DNA of 64,000 nt from Taklimakanibacter deserti (lineage in GTDB: Bacteria; Pseudomonadota; Alphaproteobacteria; Rhizobiales; Aestuariivirgaceae), in the NCBI GenBank assembly GCA_003574785.1, contig QORU01000001.1:62001-126000 (forward strand), in the 5' to 3' direction. Both the position numbers and the translations under genes were made by a program. The number at the start of each line of letters is the position of its first letter. Position 1 is the first letter of the stretch. Positions 25,189-33,336 of the stretch are shown here, in pieces. The notes below the pieces were generated by a model that worked only from the letters and a program-made list of their open reading frames with translations, was not told where the DNA came from and made no database searches.

Positions 25189-26451
25189 ATGAACGGTACT
25201 ACCGAGGAATGGCGCGATTGCGAGACTTGCGGCAGCAAAATGCCGGTCCATGACCTGGTGCGCACCTGGTGTGATGGTTGTGGGTGGAATCTCAGCGACG
25301 CACGATCCTACCGTGACGTCATCGATGAGAAAATCGATGCCTTGGGCAAGGTTCATGGCGCGTGGCTCCTGGACCAGGTCATAACAGCCTCTGAGCGCGA
25401 CCTCAGGCCTCGCTTGACCGTGCCCAGATTGGCGGCTCTCGTCATTTCGGTCCTGATCCTCATCGCCAACATCATTGTCGGCCTGGCGGGCCTAGCCCTG
25501 ATCGTGTGGGGATGGCCGCATGTCATGTTCATCATCGGCGGCCTGGTGCTTCTCGCCGTCGCTTGGTTCCTGCGGCCGCAATTCGGCGCGGTGCCCGACG
25601 ACTGCCTGGAGCGAAGTGAGTTTCCCAATCTTTTCAGCATGGTCGATGGTATTGCCGGACAATTGTCGATGACCCCCATCGAGCATATCAGGGTCGATCA
25701 CAATTTTAACGCATCGATGGCCGAGGTCGGCCTCGCCAGGACACCCGTACTGACCATCGGATTGCCTTTGTGGGCAATCCTCAACGGTCAGGAGAGAATT
25801 GCCTTGATGGCGCACGAGTTGGCGCATCGCGCCAATCGCGACCCCGCCCGCAGCACAGTGATCGGCTGGGGACTGTCGGCGCTCGACCGCTGGCTCTATC
25901 TCATGGACCCGATGGATCAGCGGGTGCGAAACCTGGCGGATGTCATGATGCATCTACTGCTGCGCCTCATCGGCGGAGCGATTGCCGGGTTGCGCAAGCT
26001 GCTCGCCAGTCTTCTCTTTCTCGACAGCCAGCGCGCCGAATATCTGGCCGATCATCTGGCGGCAAGGATCGCCGGCCCTGTGGCGAAGGTGAAACTTTTG
26101 GGAAAGCTTGGTCTCGACCACAACCTGAAAGCCGTCGCCGAGCGGGCCTATTATGCCGGCGATACCGACGGCCGGTCGGTCATCGACGCGTTCCGGGCTT
26201 TTGTGGAGACGGTGCCGGAACGCGAGATGGAGCGTGTCCGGCGGGCCGACGAACAGGAGAGTTCGCGGATCGATTCAGCCCATCCGCCGACCGCATCGCG
26301 CATCAGGTTCATCAAGAGCCGGCACTATGAATTGCCGCTCGCCATTCTGAGCGACTCGCTGTCGCGTGCGATCGATGAAGAATTGCAGCCGTTCCATGAG
26401 CGCCTGTCGATGAGGCTGATGGACGATGTCGTCGAAAGGCCTGATGGCTAG
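25189..26451 (+). CDS. M48-family membrane zinc metalloprotease with N-terminal zinc ribbon
   Basis: About 420 residues. An N-terminal pair CETCGSKM...WCDGCGW (residues ~11-34) forms a zinc ribbon. Two membrane helices follow (about 84-125: LAALVISVLILIANIIVGLAG and HVMFIIGGLVLLAVAWFL). The protease core has HELAHRAN (zinc-binding HExxH) and the downstream Glu ligand in QRAEYLADHLA. Related proteins (HtpX/YfgC-like M48) degrade misfolded membrane proteins. The start is uncertain: ATG 25189 has a weak GGA ahead, while ATG 25147 lies within A/T-rich promoter-like DNA. The stop codon overlaps that of kup in CTAG. Confidence 0.8.
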   Translation: MNGTTEEWRDCETCGSKMPVHDLVRTWCDGCGWNLSDARSYRDVIDEKIDALGKVHGAWLLDQVITASERDLRPRLTVPRLAALVISVLILIANIIVGLAGLALIVWGWPHVMFIIGGLVLLAVAWFLRPQFGAVPDDCLERSEFPNLFSMVDGIAGQLSMTPIEHIRVDHNFNASMAEVGLARTPVLTIGLPLWAILNGQERIALMAHELAHRANRDPARSTVIGWGLSALDRWLYLMDPMDQRVRNLADVMMHLLLRLIGGAIAGLRKLLASLLFLDSQRAEYLADHLAARIAGPVAKVKLLGKLGLDHNLKAVAERAYYAGDTDGRSVIDAFRAFVETVPEREMERVRRADEQESSRIDSAHPPTASRIRFIKSRHYELPLAILSDSLSRAIDEELQPFHERLSMRLMDDVVERPDG

Positions 26452-28352
26452 ACCGACATCTGCATGCCGAGCTCGACGACGCGTTCCGGCGGGATGCGGA
26501 AGAATTCGATGGCGCGCGCCGACTGGTTGGCCAGCAGGATGAACAGCCGCTGCTGCCAGAACGGCATGCGCGCCTTGGGCGATGTGCGGATGGCGCGACG
26601 GCCCATGAAATATGAGGCTTGGCGCGGATCGATCGACAGTCCGTAAGGCTCGCACATGCGCAACGCCGCCGGCACGTCGGGCTGCTCCATGTAGCCGAAG
26701 CTGGCCTCGACCAGGAAAGCGCCAAGCGGCAGCTTCTTCACCTCCACCCGCTCGTCGCGCGGCACACGCGGCACTTCCGCCGTCTTGACCGAAATGAACA
26801 CCAGTATGTCGTGCAGCACGCGATTATGCTTGAGGTTGTGCATGAGCGCGCTCGGCGCATAGATGGGATCGGTCTGCAGGAAGACGGCCGCCCCCGCGAC
26901 CCGGGTGGGCGGGCGGCGCTCGAGCGTCGCGAGCAGGCCTTCAAGCTCGACACTGTCGCGGCGCAGCTTCTCGGCCAGCAGGGAACGGCCGCGCAGCCAG
27001 GTGAGCATGGTCACGATGATGACGAAGCCGATCAGCACCGGGACATAGCCGCCGGCGATGAGCTTGGTGCTGTTGGCGGCGAAGAAGGTGAGCTCGACCA
27101 GGAGAATGACGAAGAGGACGGGCAGCACGATGGCCGGCGGGAAGTGCCTCGCATGCCAGAACACGATGAGCGCCAAGGCCGTGTCGATGATCATCGAGAT
27201 GTTGACGGCGATGCCGTAGGCGGAAGCGAGATCGGCGGAAGAGCCGAACAGGAGGACGAGCAGGATGACGCCGGCGAAGACGAGCCAGTTGATCTGGCCG
27301 ATATAGATCTGGCCCTGCTCGGTGTCGCTGGTATGGGTGATGTTCATGCGCGGCAGGAGGCCCAGCGAGATGGCCTGCTGGGCGATCGAGAAGGCGCCGG
27401 TGATCACCGCCTGGCTGGCGATCACCGTCACCAGGGTGGCGAGCACGACCAGCGGGATCAGCCCCCAGGACGGCGCCATCAGGAAGAATGGATTGGTGAC
27501 CGCCTGCGGATTGGCATGCACGAAGGCGCCCTGGCCCAGATAGTTCAGGATCAGCGCCGGCAGCACGATGAATACCCAGGCCATGCGGATGGGGGTACGG
27601 CCGAAATGGCCGAGATCGGCATAGAGCGCCTCGCCGCCCGTCACCGCGAGGAAGACGCCGGCGAAGATGATGAGGCCCATGCCCGGATTGAAAATGACGA
27701 ATTTCGCGGCATAGATCGGGTTGAGCGCCAGGAAGATGCTGGGATCATCACCGATGTGCAGGAGGCCGAGCACGGCAATGGTGATGAACCAGAGGATCGT
27801 GATCGGCGCGAAGAGCGACGCCACGTTGCCCGTGCCGCGGTACTGGAAGGCAAACAAGGTGGCGAGGATCAGGAGGGTGATAGGCACGACGTAGGGATCA
27901 AATCCGGGATTGATGACGGTCAGGCCTTCGACCGCGGACAAGACCGAGATGGCGGGCGTGATCATCGCATCGCCGAAGAAGAAGGCGGCGCCGACCACGC
28001 CGAGGATGAGAACGAAGCTGCGCTTGCCTCTGAGCGCCTGCTCGGCCAACACCACGAGGGTCAGGATGCCGCCTTCCCCCTTGTTGTCGGCCCGCATCAG
28101 GATCAGCACATATTTGACGGTGACGATGAGGATGAGAGCCCAGATCAGCAAGGATACGATGGCGATCACATCCTCATGCACGCTGCCGCCGGCGCCGGCC
28201 ACATGGGCGAGGGATTCGCGCATCGCATAAAGAGGCGACGTGCCGATATCGCCGAAGACCACGCCGATGCTGGCAAAAGCGAGCTTCAGCTTGCGACGAA
28301 AGTCCGCGCGCGACGCCTCAGTGGCGGCAGGCTTGGATGGGTTATCACTCAT
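26448..28352 (-). CDS. kup: Kup potassium uptake permease
   Basis: A 634-residue K+:H+ symporter of the Kup/HAK/KT family. The N-terminus ASIGVVFGDIGTSPLYA is the family signature, followed by DNKGEGGI (cytoplasmic loop) and GDAMITPAISVLSA. Twelve membrane helices occupy about residues 25-455; the hydrophilic C-terminal domain (from about 460, VFLQTDPIYAPSALMHNLKHN) is typical of Kup. It brings in potassium at low external concentration or low pH. It lies upstream of nothing on its strand and converges on the M48 gene with a 4-bp stop overlap. Confidence 0.94.
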   Translation of the reverse strand: MSDNPSKPAATEASRADFRRKLKLAFASIGVVFGDIGTSPLYAMRESLAHVAGAGGSVHEDVIAIVSLLIWALILIVTVKYVLILMRADNKGEGGILTLVVLAEQALRGKRSFVLILGVVGAAFFFGDAMITPAISVLSAVEGLTVINPGFDPYVVPITLLILATLFAFQYRGTGNVASLFAPITILWFITIAVLGLLHIGDDPSIFLALNPIYAAKFVIFNPGMGLIIFAGVFLAVTGGEALYADLGHFGRTPIRMAWVFIVLPALILNYLGQGAFVHANPQAVTNPFFLMAPSWGLIPLVVLATLVTVIASQAVITGAFSIAQQAISLGLLPRMNITHTSDTEQGQIYIGQINWLVFAGVILLVLLFGSSADLASAYGIAVNISMIIDTALALIVFWHARHFPPAIVLPVLFVILLVELTFFAANSTKLIAGGYVPVLIGFVIIVTMLTWLRGRSLLAEKLRRDSVELEGLLATLERRPPTRVAGAAVFLQTDPIYAPSALMHNLKHNRVLHDILVFISVKTAEVPRVPRDERVEVKKLPLGAFLVEASFGYMEQPDVPAALRMCEPYGLSIDPRQASYFMGRRAIRTSPKARMPFWQQRLFILLANQSARAIEFFRIPPERVVELGMQMSV

Positions 28353-28382
28353 GCTTCGGCCAAGGCTGGTTTCACCGCCCGG

Positions 28383-29318
28383 CTACTCCACCGTTACGAC
28401 GGAGCGGCATTCAGCAGGAAGACCTGTAATGGTCAAGGGCTTGGGTGGCTTGGGCGGCTTGGCATTGGGATCGCGCTTGGGCGGCCGCCAGGGCGCATCG
28501 CTATACCAATAGGCGAGCTCTTCGCCGCAGCCCGTTCCATCCTTGGGATTGGGCGCCCACTGATCCTTGCAGCCGCCATTCTGGCATTTGATGCGGATGT
28601 GGAAGTGATAATTGTGCCCGTAATAGGGGCGCACCTTGGCGAGCCATGAACGGTCGCCGGTCGCCCAGCGGCACAGCTCCTTCTTGATCGGCGGATGAAC
28701 GAAGATGCGGGCGACGTCGGAGTAGGATGCAGCGCGCTTGATGAGACGCGCATGCGCCTCGGTCCACACGCTGTAGTCCATCGTCTTGCGGTCCTTGACC
28801 ACCAGCCTGGCGCTGATGTTCTCGCGCTCGGCGCGCGTCAGCGTGCGGTTGGGCATCGGAGTCAGCCAGACATCCGCGTCGAGGCCGATCTGATGGCTGG
28901 CATGGCCGGTCAGCATGGGTCCGCCGCGCGGCTGCGATATGTCCCCGACCAGCAAGCCGTTCCAGCCGTCCTTCTCGCGCGCATCCTCGGCCAGGTCCTC
29001 GAGCAGGGCGATGAGTTTGGGATGGCCCCAATTGCGGTTGCGCGACAGGCGCATCACTTGCCAGGCCGGCCCGTTGATCGGCAGCGCCTTGGCGCCGGCA
29101 AGGCAGCCTCTGGAATAGGAGCCAAAGGAGCGCGCCGCCATGCTGGCCGGCGTCTTCTGGGCGCCGAACAGCTTCTTGGCGGGGATGTCGTTGATCGCCT
29201 GATTGGCGATCGCCGCGAGCGTCGATGAATCGGCGGCCGGGATCGGGTCCGTGTCTTGCGCTAAGGCAGACGGAGGCGAGAGGAGCAGGACCAGGAGAAT
29301 TGCAGCTAACCTGTGCAC
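28383..29318 (-). CDS. mepA: penicillin-insensitive murein endopeptidase
   Basis: A 311-residue periplasmic LAS-type zinc peptidase that cuts D-Ala-meso-DAP cross-links in peptidoglycan. Signs: signal peptide (residues 1-21, HRLAAILLVLLLSPPSALA), HASHQIGLDADVW (first zinc ligands, HxxGxxxD), and YGHNYHFHIRIKC (HxH third ligand). Length suits MepA. The start chosen is GTG 29318, 4 bp after the sspB stop, because it begins the signal peptide; an ATG 13 codons upstream would overlap sspB. It is probably co-transcribed with sspB. Confidence 0.9.
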   Translation of the reverse strand: MHRLAAILLVLLLSPPSALAQDTDPIPAADSSTLAAIANQAINDIPAKKLFGAQKTPASMAARSFGSYSRGCLAGAKALPINGPAWQVMRLSRNRNWGHPKLIALLEDLAEDAREKDGWNGLLVGDISQPRGGPMLTGHASHQIGLDADVWLTPMPNRTLTRAERENISARLVVKDRKTMDYSVWTEAHARLIKRAASYSDVARIFVHPPIKKELCRWATGDRSWLAKVRPYYGHNYHFHIRIKCQNGGCKDQWAPNPKDGTGCGEELAYWYSDAPWRPPKRDPNAKPPKPPKPLTITGLPAECRSVVTVE

Positions 29319-29322
29319 AGCT

Positions 29323-29817
29323 TCACTTCTTTCTGAATGAATCGAGAGAGACGACACGGCCGGTGTCCGCTTCGGCGGCGGCAGGATCAGCGGCGGTTAC
29401 GGCAGGCTCAAGCACGGCGGGTTTCGCCAAGGCTTCGGGCTCCTTGGCCGGGGCTTCCACTTTCACAGTCTCGAACTGCAGGCCGAACTGGACATGAGGA
29501 TCGAGGAAGCCCTTGATGGCGTTGAACGGGACGACAAGCTTTTCCGGGATGTTGTCGAAAGAAAGCTCGACCTCGAATTCGTCCTCGCGCACCTGCAGGT
29601 TCCAATATTGATGCTGCAGCACGATGGTCATCTCGCGCGGATATTTCTTGTCGAGGCGCTCGGAGAGCCTGACGCCCGGATAGCGGGTGTCGAAGGCGAT
29701 ATAGAAATGATGGTCGCCGGGGAGGCCGGTCTTGACGATCTTGCGCAGCGACGCGCGCACAACACCTCTGAGCGCTTCCTGCGCGAGGAGATCGTAGCGC
29801 ATCAAATCTTCAGCCAT
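29323..29817 (-). CDS. sspB: SspB, ClpXP adaptor for ssrA-tagged proteins
   Basis: A 164-residue protein of the alphaproteobacterial SspB type (formerly DUF1321). Residues 1-125 hold the peptide-binding fold (RYDLLAQEALRGVVR; HHFYIAFDTRYPGV; REMTIVLQHQYWNLQV; FNAIKGFLDPHVQFGLQFE). A flexible Ala/Pro/Glu linker follows, and the C-terminal VVSLDSFRKK is the short motif that docks on ClpX. SspB tethers proteins tagged by tmRNA to the ClpXP protease. The start taken is ATG 29817 (MAEDLMRYD), nine codons into a longer frame. The tmRNA gene lies directly upstream on the same strand; mepA follows after 4 bp. Confidence 0.92.
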   Translation of the reverse strand: MAEDLMRYDLLAQEALRGVVRASLRKIVKTGLPGDHHFYIAFDTRYPGVRLSERLDKKYPREMTIVLQHQYWNLQVREDEFEVELSFDNIPEKLVVPFNAIKGFLDPHVQFGLQFETVKVEAPAKEPEALAKPAVLEPAVTAADPAAAEADTGRVVSLDSFRKK

Positions 29818-29879
29818 GTCCAGTCCCCGAAGCCAACGATTCACTCGCTATAATACTAGAGCGCCAAGGGTAGAAGTCA

Positions 29880-29924
29880 TTAAAATGAGGGAGGAAGTGC
29901 AGGCTTCTGTTGCCAGGTGCCTGC
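29880..29924 (-). terminator. possible weak terminator after tmRNA
   Basis: GCAGGC (29919-29924 on the minus strand reading) pairs with GCCTGC (29899-29904) around a 14-nt loop, followed after about 14 nt by TTTT. It lies between the tmRNA and sspB. The long gap before the T-run makes it a weak candidate; it could instead be the last stem of the tmRNA precursor. Confidence 0.35.
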
Positions 29925-30221
29925 GAACCCCGCCTTAGCCGGCAAAGGCCAAGGACTTTGATTTCGGCTTATCGCGCTGCATTAAGCAGCGAGAGCGGCC
30001 GGAGCATAGTTGTCATTGGCAACTATTGAATGGCCCGTTACGTCGGTACCATCTCGGGCAAAAGCTCACCCTTTACGCCCTCGTCGATCCTATTTCGCCC
30101 CCAGCACAGGCCGCGGGCCATGACTCCGCAGTCTATGGTGGAGGCGCCGGGTACCGCCCCCGGGTCCGATGGGTTTATTACGATGGCCATTTATCGCCAT
30201 AGCCGCCCCTTGCGGGGAGGC
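29925..30221 (-). ncRNA. ssrA: two-piece (circularly permuted) tmRNA
   Basis: tmRNA frees stalled ribosomes and tags the unfinished protein. Read leftward, the acceptor piece comes first: T-arm CCGGG-GGCGGTA-CCCGG, then CGCCTCC-A-CCA, ending at 30136. After a 33-nt spacer (30103-30135) the coding piece starts at 30102 with GGGGGCG, which pairs with CGCCTCC (one G-U) to make the acceptor stem, then AAATAGGATCGACGAGG. The tag frame lies at 29982-30020: GCC AAT GAC AAC TAT GCT ..., giving ANDNYAPAALAA and TAA; the stop sits in the loop of a GCTGC/GCAGC hairpin. A TATATT at 30228-30233 is a likely -10 box. This gene order (acceptor before coding) is the alphaproteobacterial permuted form. Outer ends are approximate. 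Confidence 0.88.
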
Positions 30222-30372
30222 GACCCCAATATAGGCGGGTGGATGGCGGAAGAAAAGGGCACCCTTTACGCAATGTAATGGCGGCTTTATCCGCAAAATA
30301 GCCATGAATCGGAACCCAACTGGCAAAAGTGCCGCATGGGTGCGGTACCGAACCAAGTCACGGGGACATAAA

Positions 30373-30687
30373 ATGAGCACCGATTATGCTGCCGACATCC
30401 GCAAATATACCGCCAATGTCGACGACAAGGCAGTCGCATCGATCGTGAAATTCTGCGGCATCGCGCTGCGCGGCGCCGATTCCCAATGGGTATCGGTAAC
30501 CGACCCCGCCGAGGTCAAGCGGGTCGTCGACGGCTTCTGCGCCAAGAAGCTCGGCCTCGACGCCAAGGCGGCGGAGTCCGCCGTGAAGGCGGTCGGCGAG
30601 AAGATGAAGGCCGACAAGACCAAGCACCGGGTCACGGTCTACTACCTGGTGGCCGAGCATACCGGAACCCTGGGCAAGCTCGCCTGA
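30373..30687 (+). CDS. DUF2853 family protein
   Basis: A 104-residue soluble protein that fits the DUF2853 family over its whole length: DYAADIRKYTANVDDKAVASIVKFCGIAL at the start, a central (V)DGFCAKKLGL, and the end VGEKMKADKTKHRVTVYYLVAEHTGTL. A structure-only family of helical proteins; no function established. It has its own promoter region downstream of the divergent tmRNA promoter and is 78 bp ahead of thyA. Confidence 0.88.
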   Translation: MSTDYAADIRKYTANVDDKAVASIVKFCGIALRGADSQWVSVTDPAEVKRVVDGFCAKKLGLDAKAAESAVKAVGEKMKADKTKHRVTVYYLVAEHTGTLGKLA

Positions 30688-30765
30688 TCCAAGTTGTTGA
30701 CGGCAGTGCTTTCGGCTCTGCCGTCTCCATTGAGGCCGGGGGGCGGAATCGGCTAGATTCGCGCC

Positions 30766-31560
30766 ATGCAGCAATATCTCGACCTCATGCGCCATGTGCG
30801 CGACCACGGCGCCCGCAAGGACGACCGCACCGGAACCGGCACGCTCTCGGTTTTCGGCCATCAGATGCGCTTCGACCTGGCGCGCGGCTTCCCGGTCCTC
30901 ACCACCAAGAAGCTGCACCTGCGCTCGATCATCCATGAGCTCCTGTGGTTCCTGAAGGGTGACACCAATGTCAAATATCTGCGCGACCATGGCGTCACCA
31001 TCTGGGACGAATGGGCCGACAAGGACGGCAGTCTCGGTCCCGTCTATGGCGCGCAGTGGCGCTCGTGGCCCACGCGCGACGGCAAGACCATCGACCAGAT
31101 CGCCGATGTCATTGCCCGCATCCGCAAGAACCCGGATTCGCGCCGCCTCATCGTGACGGCATGGAATCCGGCCGATGTCGACAAGATGGCGCTGCCGCCC
31201 TGCCACTGCCTGTTCCAATTCTATGTCGCCAACGGCAGATTGTCGTGCCAGCTCTATCAGCGCTCCGCCGACATCTTCATCGGCGTGCCGTTCAACATCG
31301 CCTCCTATGCGCTCCTGACCCACATGGTAGCGCATGTCACCGGCCTCAAGGCCGGCGAATTCGTGCATACGCTCGGCGATGCGCATCTCTATCTCAACCA
31401 TCTCGATCAGGCGAATGAACAGTTGAGCCGGATGCCGCTGCCCTTGCCGCGCCTCATCATCAAGCGCGACGTCAAGGAGATCGACGCCTTCCGCTATGAG
31501 GATTTCGAGATCGCGGGCTATCAGTCGCATCCCCATATCGCAGCACCGGTCGCGGTGTAG
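30766..31560 (+). CDS. thyA: thymidylate synthase
   Basis: A 264-residue enzyme that methylates dUMP to dTMP using 5,10-methylene-tetrahydrofolate. The catalytic Cys is residue 146 in [12 protein letters not shown], the same position as in E. coli ThyA, and length also matches. Other blocks: [19 protein letters not shown] (folate/phosphate loop), [31 protein letters not shown] and HLYLNHLDQ. It leads a plus-strand gene row that also includes folA, which regenerates the dihydrofolate made in this reaction. Confidence 0.96.
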   Translation: MQQYLDLMRHVRDHGARKDDRTGTGTLSVFGHQMRFDLARGFPVLTTKKLHLRSIIHELLWFLKGDTNVKYLRDHGVTIWDEWADKDGSLGPVYGAQWRSWPTRDGKTIDQIADVIARIRKNPDSRRLIVTAWNPADVDKMALPPCHCLFQFYVANGRLSCQLYQRSADIFIGVPFNIASYALLTHMVAHVTGLKAGEFVHTLGDAHLYLNHLDQANEQLSRMPLPLPRLIIKRDVKEIDAFRYEDFEIAGYQSHPHIAAPVAV

Positions 31561-31565
31561 CGGGC

Positions 31566-32339
31566 ATGGAATTCATCGGGCCGGATTTCCGCGCAGGCCT
31601 GCGCGAGACGCTCTACCGGCCGTTCAATCCGGCCGGCCTCGCCGAGGCGATCTGCATATTTCTCGCGCTTTTCATCCTCAATCAGCTGATTCTGCAGCCG
31701 GCTTTCGCCGTCGGGATAGCTGCGGCCGAATCAGGCCTGGCCAATCTCAATACTGAATTTCTGCGCGGCGCCATGTTCTCGATCCTACCGGCGGGACTGA
31801 TCACGGCCTATCTCGCCTGGCTGTTGGCCCGCCGCCACGGCGCGGACCCCAGAGAGGTTCTGGCTCTACGCTTTCCAGCCTTGGGTGCTGCGGGATGGGT
31901 GGTGATTCTGGGCGGATTCATCGCGTCTCTCCTTGGCGTCTTTGCCATCATTGCCTGGCTCTTTGATTTCGATCTCACATCATCGGGCGAGGTCGAGAAG
32001 GCAGTCATGCGCTTGAGCGGCGATCCGCTCTTCTATCTGATTGCCGCCGGGCTGGTGATCGGCGGACCCCTTGCGGAGGAGATGACATTCCGCGGCCAGA
32101 TCTTTGCCGCCCTGACGCAAAGCCGACTCGGCGTCACCGGTGCCTCGCTCGTCACTTCCGGCCTATGGGCGGGCGTCCATATCACCGAGCCCTTCCATGT
32201 CGTTGCCTTGTTGTTCCTCATGGGCCTCGTCCTCTCCTGGCTCCTTGTGCGTTTCGGCAGCCTGTGGGTGCCGATCGCGTGCCATGCGGCATGGAACGGC
32301 TTGCAGGCGGTGGCGCTCTCCGGGATGACCCAGCAATGA
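31566..32339 (+). CDS. CPBP-family intramembrane glutamic protease
   Basis: A 257-residue membrane protein of the CPBP (Abi/CAAX protease, Rce1-like) family. It has about six to seven hydrophobic helices. Diagnostic motifs: EEMTFRGQIF (EExxxR, catalytic Glu pair), SGLWAGVHI (second, FxxxH-like motif) and the third HAAWNG. Such proteases cut membrane substrates or, in other bacteria, process peptides. It starts 5 bp after the thyA stop and its stop overlaps the next start (ATGA), so it is part of the thyA-folA transcript. Substrate unknown. Confidence 0.85.
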   Translation: MEFIGPDFRAGLRETLYRPFNPAGLAEAICIFLALFILNQLILQPAFAVGIAAAESGLANLNTEFLRGAMFSILPAGLITAYLAWLLARRHGADPREVLALRFPALGAAGWVVILGGFIASLLGVFAIIAWLFDFDLTSSGEVEKAVMRLSGDPLFYLIAAGLVIGGPLAEEMTFRGQIFAALTQSRLGVTGASLVTSGLWAGVHITEPFHVVALLFLMGLVLSWLLVRFGSLWVPIACHAAWNGLQAVALSGMTQQ

Positions 32340-32818
32340 TCGAGGTCCGTCCGATCAGGCCGGGGGAAGGGGCCGCACTCCTGACGATGGTGCGTGCCTT
32401 GGCCGAATCGCACGGCTTTCTCGACAAGCAGACGGCGACGGCGGAGGATCTCGAGCGGGCGCTGTTTGCCGAGCATCCCATCGTCGGCTGCCTTCTCGCC
32501 TTCGTCGACGGCAAGCCCGCAGGCTGCGCCTTCTGGCACAGGAGCTTCACCACGGCCCGCGGTCGCGAGGTGATCTATCTGGAAGATCTGTCGGTGCTGC
32601 CGGAATTCCGCCGCAAGGGTGTCGCGCGCGCTTTGCTCAAAGATCTGGCGGGCGAAGCCAAGCGGCGCGGCTATCCGAGCATCTATTGGCTCATGAAATC
32701 CTGGAATGAAGGTGCGAGAGCCCTTTATGCGGAGACGGGGGCGGAGATCGAGGAGGGCCTTGTGTTCTGCCGGCTCGCCGACGAGGCCTTGACTCTGTGG
32801 GCGGAGAAGGCACCGTGA
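32336..32818 (+). CDS. GNAT N-acetyltransferase
   Basis: A 160-residue GNAT protein. The acetyl-CoA loop is LSVLPEFRRKGVARALL; the strand before it, REVIYLEDLSV, and the late WNEGARALYAETGAEIE complete the fold. It resembles plant/bacterial diamine or small-amine acetyltransferases (SSAT/PaiA-like) in the segment FLDGKPAGxAxW-FHR. Its ATG overlaps the CPBP stop (ATGA) and its stop overlaps the folA start (GTGA). Substrate unknown. Confidence 0.85.
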   Translation: MIEVRPIRPGEGAALLTMVRALAESHGFLDKQTATAEDLERALFAEHPIVGCLLAFVDGKPAGCAFWHRSFTTARGREVIYLEDLSVLPEFRRKGVARALLKDLAGEAKRRGYPSIYWLMKSWNEGARALYAETGAEIEEGLVFCRLADEALTLWAEKAP

Positions 32819-33336
32819 AAAATCCGCGCATCGCTTTCGTGGTCGCGGTCGCGCGCAATGGCGTCATCGGGCGCCACGGCGTGCTGCCCTGGCGCATTTC
32901 GTCCGACCTCAAGCGTTTCAAGGCGATCACCATGGGAAAGCCGGTGATCATGGGCCGCAAGACCTGGGAAAGCCTGCCCAGGCGCCCCTTGCCAGGCCGG
33001 CTCAATATCGTGGTCACGCGCGACCGCCATTATCGGGCGGAGGGGGCGGTGGTGACGGCGAGCGTTGCCGAGGCCCTGGCGCAAGCACGGCAGACGGACA
33101 GCGATGAGATCTGCGTCATCGGCGGTGCCGAGATCTTCCGCCAGATGCTGCCCATGACCGACCGGCTCTATCTGACCGAAGTCGACCTCACACCCGAAGG
33201 CGACGTCGTCTTTCCGCCGCTCGATGAGAATGCGTGGCGTGAGACATCGCGCGAAGCCCATGCGCGCGCCCAAGGCGATGATGCGGGCTTTGTTTTGCGC
33301 GTGCTTGACCGGGTGGCTTCCGCCCCGCAGAATTGA
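32815..33336 (+). CDS. folA: dihydrofolate reductase
   Basis: A 173-residue NADPH-dependent enzyme that reduces dihydrofolate to tetrahydrofolate; target of trimethoprim. Seen: IAFVVAVARNGVIGRHGVLPWRI (Met20-loop region and Trp), the substrate-binding acidic residue SSDLKRFKAIT, GKPVIMGRKTWESL (cofactor), LNIVVTRD and CVIGGAEIF. The start is the GTG at 32815, overlapping the GNAT stop and preceded by GGAGAAGG; an in-frame ATG six codons up is inside the GNAT gene. Genomic proximity to thyA fits the shared folate cycle. Confidence 0.95.
   Translation: MKNPRIAFVVAVARNGVIGRHGVLPWRISSDLKRFKAITMGKPVIMGRKTWESLPRRPLPGRLNIVVTRDRHYRAEGAVVTASVAEALAQARQTDSDEICVIGGAEIFRQMLPMTDRLYLTEVDLTPEGDVVFPPLDENAWRETSREAHARAQGDDAGFVLRVLDRVASAPQN

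Noticed and set aside
26619..28649. 676-codon plus-strand frame opposite kup
   Set aside because: Antisense shadow of a clear Kup permease; the product is His/Asp/Gln-rich with no fold.
30030..30278. 82-codon plus-strand frame over the tmRNA
   Set aside because: The region is explained by tmRNA structure on the other strand (acceptor stem, T-arm, tag).
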